A DNA stretch of 13,362 bases. Source: Candidatus Omnitrophota bacterium. Its GTDB lineage: Bacteria; Omnitrophota; Gorgyraeia; Gygaellales; Profunditerraquicolaceae. The notes under the pieces are model-generated. The model ran no database searches. It was not told where the DNA came from and saw nothing but the letters and a program-made list of their open reading frames with translations. Shown here piece after piece: positions 4,903 to 11,807 of this stretch; the first letter of the stretch is position 1; each line of letters begins with the position of its first letter. Location: NCBI GenBank assembly GCA_020052635.1, contig JAGVOR010000074.1, forward strand, positions 1 to 13,362, in the 5' to 3' direction. The translations under genes were made by a program, and so were the position numbers.

Positions 4903-7800
4903 ATGAAAATACTTTTAATTAATCCATCCGGTTCAAATTGGGTAGAAGGGATGCCTGACCGCACGAACCTGGCGATCCGCCTGGCGCCGATCGGCATCCT
5001 CTCCATTGCCGCCTATCTTTTATCCAAAGGCCACCGGGTAAAAATTTACGACGCGCAAAATCCCCCGGCCGGGCTGCATCAAACTAAAATTATTGACCTT
5101 ATCGACGAATTCAAGCCAGACCTGGTCGGCTTTAGCGCAGTCACCTCTAATTTTCTCAACGCTTATGCCTTAACCGAAACGATCAAAAGCCGTTTTCCCC
5201 AAATCAAAATTGTTTTTGGCGGAGTGCATGTTTCAGCGCTCAAAGAAAGCATCCTGGAAAAATTTCCCCTGATCGATTATCTGGTTTGCGGCGAGGGGGA
5301 GGAGGCGACGGCGAAATTAGCCTGCGGTTATCCCCCGGAAACCGTTTTATCTGATTTAGACACCCTGCCTTTTCCGGCTTACTCATTACTCGAAGGCTTC
5401 CCTAAACGTTTTGACGGTCCGCTGTTTAACTACCCGGCTGCTCCGGTAGCCTCTATTATCTCCAGCCGCGGCTGCATTTACCAATGCACCTACTGCGACC
5501 GCTCGGTTTACCGGCAGAGCTTTCGTTTTAACAGCGCCCAATACCTTTATGAACAAATGCGCTATTTAAAGAAGGATTTCGGGGTCAGGCATATTTTTTT
5601 CTACGACGACCTGTTTACCTTTAAGCGGGAAAGGATCGTTGAACTCTGTTGCCTGCTTAAAAACAAGCCGCTGGGTATGACTTTCAACTGCTCCGCGCAT
5701 GTCAATCATCTTGATAGCGGACTGCTTAAACTTTTAAAATCCGCCGGTTGCTGGATGGTGAGCTTAGGCATCGAATCAGGCGACCCGGAGATTTTAAAAA
5801 GGCATAAAACCAATACTGACCCGCAGGGCTTTAAAGCCGCAGTCGATAAAATTCACCGCGCCGGCTTGCGGGCCAAAGGCCTTTTTATCATGGGCCTGCC
5901 CGGAGAAACAGAAAGTACCATCCAAACCACCACCCGCTTTATTCACGAACTTAAGCTTGATGATATGAATATGACCAAATTTACCCCATTCCCCGGCTCG
6001 CCGATTTATAAAAATATCAGGCAGGAGGGTGAGTTTGAAGAAAAGTGGGAGCTGATGAACTGCCTTAATTTTGTTTTTGTCCCCAAGGGGATTGCCTCAA
6101 AAGCGCGCCTGGAATATCTCTACAAACAATTCATCCGGCAATTCTATACCAGCAAATCCTGGATCCTTAAATTTACCCCACTTTGCTTTTCTTCTCCTGA
6201 CAGCTTTCACCGCCTTATCCTGAATCTGCCGGCATTTTTAAAGATTAAAAGCGATTTTAAACCTACCCAGGAAGGGGGACGTTTCTCCCCTGGCTCAGAC
6301 AGAAACGTTCCCCTTAGGGTTTTACTGGTCAAGCCGCATGCCCAGCTCTTAGTCCCAATCCGCCTGCAGGAAGGATTCCTTCATCTGGAACCCTTAGAAT
6401 TAGAGATCGTCGCCGGCGGACTAAGCCCGCAGGAGGAGGTAAAAATACTGGATCTGGGCCTTGAGAAAAAAGACCAGTTCGGCATCTTCGAAAAAACCGT
6501 TAAAAACTGGCAACCGGATATCATCGGCTTTACCGGCTACAGCACCAACCTTTCGGCGATCAAAAAGCTGGCGCAAATCGCCAAAAACACCAACCCCCGG
6601 ATTATCACCATTGCCGGCGGCATTCATGCTACCTTATTACCCAAAGATTTTGCCAATAGCCAGGTTGATATTATCGTGCGCGGAGAAGGAGGCACGGCCC
6701 TAAGAGAGATTGTTCGGCGCTTCAAAGCTAAGGAACCGTTAGCTTTCGGGGAGGCAGTACTTTCCACCCGGGATGCGGAATTTGCCGCCAAAGCCCAACA
6801 GCCTCCTCCGGAATACCCCGCAATTGAAAAAATCCCCCAGCCCCGCCGGGACCTGGTCCAGCGTCACCGTTATTTCTGCGTCTGGACCTCAAGCAATACC
6901 GGCAGGTTAAAAACTCTTTTCCCACAGGTCGCCAGCCTGCGCACATCGATCGGCTGCGCATTTTCCTGTTCGTTCTGTGTTATCCATCATCTGATGCACC
7001 GTAAATACCTGCAGCGTGAACCGGAAGATGTAGTGAATGAACTGGCGGGATTAAAAGAAGAATATATTTACTTTCTGGACGATGAGATGTTTTTAAACGC
7101 CGCTCGCTGCCGCAAGATCGCCGAACTGCTCATGGCACGGGGAATCAAAAAAGAATACGTCAGCTGGACCAGGAGCGATACGATCGTTAATCACCCGGAA
7201 ATATTTAAACTCTGGAGGCAGGCCGGATTAAGCACGGTCTACGTCGGCTTAGAGAGTATGGATGACGATAAACTGGTCGAATATCAAAAACGCCTGCCGG
7301 TTGAAACCAACCGTAAAGCCGTTGCCATCCTTAAAGAGATCGGAATTACCCTGCATGCGGCCTTTATCGTACACCCGAATTTTACGGAAGATGATTTTAA
7401 ACGCCTGGAAAATGAGATTCTCAAGCTCTGCCCGGCGGAATTATCTTTTACCGTATTATCTCCGTCACCGGGGACTGCCTTCTGGCAGGAAAATAAAGAT
7501 AGATTTATCTGTGATCCATATTATTATTATGATTGCATGCATACGATCTTGCCCACGCGTATGCCCTTAAAAAAGTTTTACCGCCGGTTTGCCCGCTTAA
7601 CCGACTTGGCCCTTAGGGCTAATCCTTTGCGGGTCAACCGGATTAAAGTGCCATTTCGCGATTTCCTGCGCGCGATTATCCGGGGCACCAAATACATTAT
7701 TTCACTACAGCTGATTTACCGGGACTATCTACCAAAGAATTCGGGGAATTCGGGGAATTCGGGGGACACATTACTTAATTCAAAACAAAAAACGAATTAA
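4903..7800 (+). CDS. Tandem fusion of two B12-binding-type radical SAM enzymes
   Basis: 965 residues, about twice the usual length, made of two complete modules. Module 1 (about 1-440) has a cobalamin-binding-like Rossmann domain (LLINP, VGFSAVT, IVFGGVHVS, YLVCGEGEE). It is followed by a radical SAM barrel with Cys191-x3-Cys195-x2-Cys198 for the 4Fe-4S cluster, then LGIESGD and MGLPGET. Module 2 (from about 475) repeats this with LLVKPHA, IIGFTGYS, IAGGIHATL, IIVRGEG, the cluster motif Cys685-x3-Cys689-x2-Cys692, and VGLESMDDD. Members of this superfamily perform methylations, ring closures and other radical C-H chemistry. Neither Rossmann domain shows a DxHxxG cobalt ligand, so B12 may bind base-off without His, or not at all. 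The C-terminal tail NSGNSGNSGDTLLNSKQKTN is encoded by repeat DNA. There is no Shine-Dalgarno (aataaaaaATG). Confidence 0.88.
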   Translation: MKILLINPSGSNWVEGMPDRTNLAIRLAPIGILSIAAYLLSKGHRVKIYDAQNPPAGLHQTKIIDLIDEFKPDLVGFSAVTSNFLNAYALTETIKSRFPQIKIVFGGVHVSALKESILEKFPLIDYLVCGEGEEATAKLACGYPPETVLSDLDTLPFPAYSLLEGFPKRFDGPLFNYPAAPVASIISSRGCIYQCTYCDRSVYRQSFRFNSAQYLYEQMRYLKKDFGVRHIFFYDDLFTFKRERIVELCCLLKNKPLGMTFNCSAHVNHLDSGLLKLLKSAGCWMVSLGIESGDPEILKRHKTNTDPQGFKAAVDKIHRAGLRAKGLFIMGLPGETESTIQTTTRFIHELKLDDMNMTKFTPFPGSPIYKNIRQEGEFEEKWELMNCLNFVFVPKGIASKARLEYLYKQFIRQFYTSKSWILKFTPLCFSSPDSFHRLILNLPAFLKIKSDFKPTQEGGRFSPGSDRNVPLRVLLVKPHAQLLVPIRLQEGFLHLEPLELEIVAGGLSPQEEVKILDLGLEKKDQFGIFEKTVKNWQPDIIGFTGYSTNLSAIKKLAQIAKNTNPRIITIAGGIHATLLPKDFANSQVDIIVRGEGGTALREIVRRFKAKEPLAFGEAVLSTRDAEFAAKAQQPPPEYPAIEKIPQPRRDLVQRHRYFCVWTSSNTGRLKTLFPQVASLRTSIGCAFSCSFCVIHHLMHRKYLQREPEDVVNELAGLKEEYIYFLDDEMFLNAARCRKIAELLMARGIKKEYVSWTRSDTIVNHPEIFKLWRQAGLSTVYVGLESMDDDKLVEYQKRLPVETNRKAVAILKEIGITLHAAFIVHPNFTEDDFKRLENEILKLCPAELSFTVLSPSPGTAFWQENKDRFICDPYYYYDCMHTILPTRMPLKKFYRRFARLTDLALRANPLRVNRIKVPFRDFLRAIIRGTKYIISLQLIYRDYLPKNSGNSGNSGDTLLNSKQKTN

Positions 7801-7818
7801 GTAATGTGTCCCCCGAAT
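7737..7818. repeat. REP palindrome copy 3 with three gaattcggg units
   Basis: Three tandem 9-bp units gaattcggg (7737-7763) lead into the longest palindrome in the window: perfect 25-base arms at 7757-7781 and 7794-7818 with an A-rich 12-base loop. The left part is translated as the radical SAM tail (NSG x3, then GDTLLNS). The right arm supplies its TAA stop (7798-7800). Confidence 0.92.
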
Positions 7819-7862
7819 ACTATTGTCCTGCGAATTTGAAGCTCATATCGACCATTTATAAA

Positions 7863-9308
7863 ATGAATAATATTGTTCAAGTAATCAAAAAAGAAACCAA
7901 AAAGCACCTCAAGCGCATCGCCATTATCGACGAAGAGAGGATTCTCACTTACGCCGAATTATTGGCGGCCACCGATACAGCCGCTAAAAAGTTAAAGCAG
8001 ATGGGTGTATCCCGCTTTAACCGGGTGGCATTGCTCTGCCAGGACAGCGCCGACTATATTATTTTAAGTTTAGCCGCGCTTAAGCTGGGAGCGGTAATTG
8101 TGCCGGTGCCCTTTGGTTCAAGCCCTGATGAAATCAACGCTTTGATCGGTGAAATAAGCATAAACTTTCTGATCTTCGAGCAGGGGAGTTACCCTAAAGA
8201 ATGCGCCTGCCGGGTCTTTGAAAAAATTTATCTCCACAAGTTCACCGTCAACAAAAACCAGGTCCCCAAAGGCTTTTATAAAATTAACCCGGCCTTTATC
8301 CGTTTTTCATCCGGCACTACCGGCACAAATAAGGGGGTAGTGCTCTCGCATAAATCAATTATGCAACGGACCCTTGCCGCTAATCAGGGATTAAACATTA
8401 ATCCCGGCGAGCAGATTATCTGGGTACTATCGATGAGTTTTCATTTCGTCGTCACGATACTTTTATTCCTGCGCCGCGGCGCAACCATCATTATCAGCAA
8501 CCGGAATTTCCCGCAATCTCTTTTGCAAAACCTCACCCGGCACCAGGCGACCTTTATTTACGCCTCACCCCTGCATTACCATTTACTGGCCTCATTAAAT
8601 ATTCCCAAATCGGCGCTTTCCCGCCTGCGCCTGGCGGTTTCAACCGCGGTCAAACTGCCTTTTGAAATTGCCGAAAAATTCAGGCAAAAGTTCGGCTTCG
8701 AGCTGGCTGAATGCTATGGGATTATCGAAATGGGTTTACCGTTTGCCAATAGCAGCGCTGACCCCCAAAAGCGCGGTTCAGTAGGCAAAATACTCCCTGG
8801 CTATAAAATAAAAATATCAAATCCAGATAAAGAGGGGGTAGGAGAAATACTGCTTAAAGGCAAGGGGATGTTCGACGCTTACTTTTGCCCCTGGCAGCCC
8901 AGCCGCAAGGCCTCACCCAGCGGCTGGTTCAACACGCAAGACTTAGGCCGCCTGGACCAAGACGGGTACTTATTCATCCTGGGCCGCAGCAAACAGATGA
9001 TTAATTTCAGCGGGATGAAAATCTTTCCCTTTGAGGTTGAAAGCCTCCTAAATTCACATCCCCTGATCAAAGAGTCTTTAGTCTACGGCAAGCCGCACCC
9101 CGAATACGGGCAATTGGCCGCGGCAAAAATCGTGCTAAAAAATAGCCACACCGCTGTTGATCCTCAAGCCTTAAAGGAATTTTGTTATCAGCATTTGGCT
9201 GCGTACAAAGTGCCCAAGGAATTTGAGTTCGTTGACACGCTGCCAAAAACGGCCAGCGGTAAAATAATAATCAGCGATATCCGGGATATCCGGGGACACA
9301 TTACTTAA
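7863..9308 (+). CDS. Acyl/aminoacyl-AMP ligase (ANL superfamily)
   Basis: 481 residues from ATG 7863. All main adenylation motifs are visible: the P-loop FSSGTTGTNKG (Ser149-Gly158), YGIIEMG (Tyr285-Glu289), TQDLGRLDQDGYLFILGRSKQMI (the DLG and GR hinge motifs), GMKIFPFEVE, and the catalytic lysine Lys467 in PKTASGKI. It should activate a carboxylic acid as acyl-AMP and pass it to CoA or to the discrete carrier protein encoded at 2111. There is no fused carrier domain. The frame is also open upstream from a GTG at 7806, but that lies inside the REP palindrome and would add 19 atypical residues, so the ATG is preferred. The last codons (DIRDIRGHIT) and the TAA come from the next repeat; the genuine family C-terminus is near IIISDI. 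Substrate cannot be deduced. Confidence 0.87.
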   Translation: MNNIVQVIKKETKKHLKRIAIIDEERILTYAELLAATDTAAKKLKQMGVSRFNRVALLCQDSADYIILSLAALKLGAVIVPVPFGSSPDEINALIGEISINFLIFEQGSYPKECACRVFEKIYLHKFTVNKNQVPKGFYKINPAFIRFSSGTTGTNKGVVLSHKSIMQRTLAANQGLNINPGEQIIWVLSMSFHFVVTILLFLRRGATIIISNRNFPQSLLQNLTRHQATFIYASPLHYHLLASLNIPKSALSRLRLAVSTAVKLPFEIAEKFRQKFGFELAECYGIIEMGLPFANSSADPQKRGSVGKILPGYKIKISNPDKEGVGEILLKGKGMFDAYFCPWQPSRKASPSGWFNTQDLGRLDQDGYLFILGRSKQMINFSGMKIFPFEVESLLNSHPLIKESLVYGKPHPEYGQLAAAKIVLKNSHTAVDPQALKEFCYQHLAAYKVPKEFEFVDTLPKTASGKIIISDIRDIRGHIT

Positions 9309-9374
9309 TTCGATATCCGGGGACACATTACTTAATTCGTTTTTTTGCTTTGAATTAAGTATTGTGTCCCCCGA
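9276..9374. repeat. REP palindrome copy 4 with duplicated left arm
   Basis: A 27-bp unit starting gatatccggggacacatt and ending ttaattc is present twice in tandem (9285-9311 and 9312-9338). A third partial gatatccgg sits at 9276-9284. Only one right arm follows (9352-9371), and it carries the single mismatch seen in any arm (gtattgtg instead of gtaatgtg). The first left arm supplies the TAA stop of the AMP ligase gene. Confidence 0.9.
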
Positions 9375-9391
9375 ATAGATTGTAGTATAAT
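9362..9391 (+). promoter_or_regulatory. TATAAT promoter element, possibly giving a leaderless GH57 mRNA
   Basis: A perfect TATAAT at 9386-9391 ends only 7 bases before the GH57 start codon at 9399, so the predicted first transcribed base falls at or beside the ATG. A weak -35 match, TTGTGT (9362-9367, 18-base spacer), lies in the right arm of the repeat and includes its one mismatched base. No Shine-Dalgarno is present. This is inference from spacing only. Confidence 0.45.
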
Positions 9392-9398
9392 AAACCCC

Positions 9399-10973
9399 AT
9401 GTTACATCTTGCGATTATCTACCATATGCACCAGCCGTATTACAAGAACCTCCTCACCCAGGAGAGCCAGCTGCCCTGGGTGCGCCTGCACGGGGTCAAA
9501 GACTACCTGGACATGGTGCAAACCGCCGCAAAATTTCCCAACCTCAAGCTCACCTTCAACGTCGTGCCTTCATTATTCGAACAAATCGAAGACTACAACC
9601 AGAACCAGGTCAAAGATAAATTTTTCGAGCTTTCCGCCAAACCCGCGCCACAGTTAACTGCCCAGGACAAAGAATTTATCCTGCGCAATTTTTTCTCAAT
9701 CAACCCGGAGAAGGTGATCGCCTTTTCCCCGCGCTATTACCAGCTCCACCAGCAATACCGCAACCATCAGGAATTTAACTTAGCCGATTACCTGGACTTG
9801 CAGGTTTGTTTTAATTTAAACTGGATCGATCCGTCATTTCGCAACAGTATCCCGGAACTGAAAAAAGTAGTTTTAAAGGAACGCTTTTTTTCGCAGGAAG
9901 ATAAGCTAACCGTGCTGGCCCAACAGCTGCAAATCCTCAAAGGCATCATCCCCGCCTACAAAACCGCTCAGCAAAACCAGCAGATGGAAATCAGCGTTAC
10001 CCCGTATTACCACCCGATCCTGCCCCTGCTTTATAACACCTCAATCGCCAAAGAGGCCAACAAAAAAACCGCCCTCCCCAAGGAACAATTTAATTACCCG
10101 CTGGACGCCAAATACCAAATCGACAGCGCCGTAGAATTTTACCGGCAGCGCTTTGAGAGTGCGCCTGCGGGCATGTGGCCTTCGGAGGAGGCCATCAGCG
10201 AGCACATTTTACCCTACATCATCCAATCCGGCATCAAATGGATCGTCACCGATGAAGCCATCCTTTTTAAATCCCTGAAATTAAAAAAACGCGACACCAA
10301 ACTTCTCTATCAGCCCCACCTTTTAAAAAGAAAGGACGGCCAGCTCAATATCGTTTTCCGCGACCGCAACCTCTCCGACTTAATCGGCTTTGTTTACCAT
10401 CAAATGAAAGAGGAGGATGCGGTAAATAATTTCATGCACCATCTTGAGAATATTAATAAGGCTTTTTCCGCCAAAGGCGGATCCGCCTCCGGCGGAAAAG
10501 ACAAGGATATTCTCGTGACCATCGCTTTGGACGGAGAGAACGCCTGGGAATTCTTCCGCAATGACGGCCATGATTTCCTGAATTTATTTTACGGGCGCTT
10601 AAGCAGCGCGGATTTTGTAAAAACCACAACCGTCAGCGAATATTTAAAGATCAAACCCGCAGAAAATAAAATCAAGCGCCTAAGCGCCGGCTCCTGGATT
10701 TACGGAGAGTTCGGCAAATGGATCGGCAACCCCGTAAAAGTAAAAGCCTGGGAATGGCTCAGTGCCGCTCGCCTGGCGCTGGCTAAAACTAAAAAACCAA
10801 GCGAACTTGCCTTAAAACAAATGTATATTCTGGAAGGAAGTGACTGGTTTTGGTGGGCAGGAGAGGACCCGGACGGCTCTTTCGACCGGCTTTACAGATT
10901 GCATTTAACCAACTTTTATCAACTAATTAACAAAGAGCCTCCGTCGTATCTGGCTAAGCCGCTGGTTTCCTGA
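9399..10973 (+). CDS. Glycoside hydrolase family 57 (alpha-amylase/alpha-mannosidase-like)
   Basis: 524 residues. GH57 landmarks occur in order. HMHQPYY (9-15) is motif 1 and NVVPSL (54-59) follows. ISVTPYYHPILPLL (198-211) is typical of COG1449 proteins. GMWPSEEAIS (258-267) holds the likely nucleophile Glu263, and WIVTDEA (281-287) holds the likely acid Asp285. LDGENAWEFF (377-386) follows, and WFWWAGEDPDGSFDRLYR (483-500) closes the domain. GH57 enzymes hydrolyse or transfer alpha-glucans with retention of configuration, usually in the cytoplasm. No signal peptide is visible. A GC-rich palindrome at 10463-10499 encodes the insert AKGGSASGGK (358-367), between the barrel and the DGEN motif. 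The neighbouring ParA-CBM48 and lectin-like genes suggest a glycogen or storage-glucan context. Exact specificity is not determinable. Confidence 0.9.
   Translation: MLHLAIIYHMHQPYYKNLLTQESQLPWVRLHGVKDYLDMVQTAAKFPNLKLTFNVVPSLFEQIEDYNQNQVKDKFFELSAKPAPQLTAQDKEFILRNFFSINPEKVIAFSPRYYQLHQQYRNHQEFNLADYLDLQVCFNLNWIDPSFRNSIPELKKVVLKERFFSQEDKLTVLAQQLQILKGIIPAYKTAQQNQQMEISVTPYYHPILPLLYNTSIAKEANKKTALPKEQFNYPLDAKYQIDSAVEFYRQRFESAPAGMWPSEEAISEHILPYIIQSGIKWIVTDEAILFKSLKLKKRDTKLLYQPHLLKRKDGQLNIVFRDRNLSDLIGFVYHQMKEEDAVNNFMHHLENINKAFSAKGGSASGGKDKDILVTIALDGENAWEFFRNDGHDFLNLFYGRLSSADFVKTTTVSEYLKIKPAENKIKRLSAGSWIYGEFGKWIGNPVKVKAWEWLSAARLALAKTKKPSELALKQMYILEGSDWFWWAGEDPDGSFDRLYRLHLTNFYQLINKEPPSYLAKPLVS
10463..10499. 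repeat. GC-rich palindromic insert inside the GH57 gene
   Basis: The centre ggcggatccgcc (10476-10487) is a perfect palindrome. It is flanked by ccgcc (10468-10472) and ggcgg (10491-10495), and then by T and A runs, giving a nested symmetrical element of about 37 bases. It is translated in frame as a flexible Gly/Ser/Lys stretch and looks like a small mobile or repeat-derived insert. Confidence 0.6.
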
Positions 10974-11192
10974 CCCCTAAGGACACCACAATCACTTGTA
11001 TTCCGTCGAAGAACAGGCACAAATTGTTGTATCTCACCCCAAGCGGACACCTCCAAATAAAGGCACTTAACCCCTTGACAGGGTTTAGGTTTTATGCTAT
11101 AAGTTGTCTAAGCAGTTAACCGTTTTTATACAACTTTCGATTAGTTTTTTAAACCTTCTATAACCGTTTGTATTTTAGTTGAATGAGGTTTA
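10974..11192. other. Intergenic region with promoter and AT-rich leader
   Basis: 219 bases, the longest gap in the window. The first 100 bases hold no clear hairpin terminator; fragments such as ggacaccacaatcactt recall the REP arm only loosely. The second half has the promoter described separately and a leader of about 80 bases in which taaccgttt appears twice (11118-11126 and 11161-11169). Confidence 0.6.
11075..11103 (+). promoter_or_regulatory. Near-consensus sigma70-type promoter
   Basis: A perfect TTGACA (11075-11080), a spacer of exactly 17 bases and TATAAG (11098-11103). It is the best promoter in the window, placed 90 bases upstream of the single-pass membrane protein gene. It probably also drives the ParA-CBM48 gene, which follows after 15 bases. 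Confidence 0.8.
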
Positions 11193-11792
11193 ATGAAACT
11201 AAGTAAAGAGCAAGGCCAAGTGAACAAGAAAGAAATTTACGAGCATCTGGCGAATATTTACCTGGATGCCTCTTTAAAATCATCCAAGAAACGCAACAAA
11301 TTCAGCGCTTATCCTAAAAAAGTGCAGCTGCTTTTCCTAAGCGGCCTGCTGATGGTTTTGGGCACAGGCAGTTTTATTGCTTATTCGGGATTCACCCATC
11401 CTGACCGCCCCGGCCAGATCGCGCTGTATTTGCACCATAACACCGCCAAGATAAACTTTAACTTTGACCCGGCCACCAAAGAAATGTTCAGTATTAATCT
11501 CAAAAATTTAAATTTAGCAAACTATAATGCTTTAGGATTTACTGTCCGTAAGACCAACCCCAGCGATGTCATCTCATTACGCGTTGAATTTACCAACTCT
11601 TTTAATGAAAAGAGCGAATTTTACATCAAAGACATCCCCAACAAATGGACTGACCACAAAATCAATTTAAGCCGCTTCGGCAGGAAAGAATATTGGAGCC
11701 AGATGAAAGAGCTCTCATTTACCATTGAGCAGTGGAACGCCCGTGAAAAATCAGGGATTGTTTATCTGGATAACATTAGAGTTCTAAAATAG
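11193..11792 (+). CDS. Single-pass membrane protein with galactose-binding-like outer domain
   Basis: 199 residues. A lysine-rich N-terminal segment (1-43, including EIYEHLANIYLDASLKSSKKRNK) is followed by one hydrophobic helix at about 44-65 (VQLLFLSGLLMVLGTGSFIAYS). The positive-inside rule places the N-terminus in the cytoplasm and residues 70-199 outside. The outer part is beta-rich, with FSINLKNLNLANYNALGFTVR, LRVEFTN, KWTDHKINLSRF and the closing VYLDNIRVLK. This last motif is typical of jelly-roll CIA30/carbohydrate-binding sandwich domains. It may bind polysaccharide or a surface partner. It precedes the ParA-CBM48 gene by 15 bases, and its stop TAG overlaps that gene's ribosome site, so the two are probably co-translated. 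GAGG (11185-11188) is the likely Shine-Dalgarno. Family not firmly recognised. Confidence 0.72.
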   Translation: MKLSKEQGQVNKKEIYEHLANIYLDASLKSSKKRNKFSAYPKKVQLLFLSGLLMVLGTGSFIAYSGFTHPDRPGQIALYLHHNTAKINFNFDPATKEMFSINLKNLNLANYNALGFTVRKTNPSDVISLRVEFTNSFNEKSEFYIKDIPNKWTDHKINLSRFGRKEYWSQMKELSFTIEQWNAREKSGIVYLDNIRVLK

Positions 11793-11796
11793 GAGG
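11791..11796 (+). promoter_or_regulatory. Shine-Dalgarno overlapping the upstream stop codon
   Basis: AGGAGG begins within the TAG of the upstream gene and is followed by AG, about 11 bases before ATG 11808. The arrangement favours translational coupling of the membrane protein and ParA-CBM48. Confidence 0.7.
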
Positions 11797-11807
11797 AGAA
11801 CTTAAAA

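Noticed and set aside
7806..7862. GTG at 7806 as the start of the AMP ligase gene
   Set aside because: It lies in the right arm of the REP palindrome and would add residues unlike the family; ATG 7863 begins where ANL ligases normally start.
248..9374. CRISPR array
   Set aside because: The repeated sequences are palindromes kilobases apart at gene junctions, without regular spacers, and no cas genes are present.
10974..11074. Decayed copy of the REP palindrome (ggacaccacaatcactt, gcggacacctcc)
   Set aside because: The similarity is short and no inverted partner can be found; it is too weak to claim.
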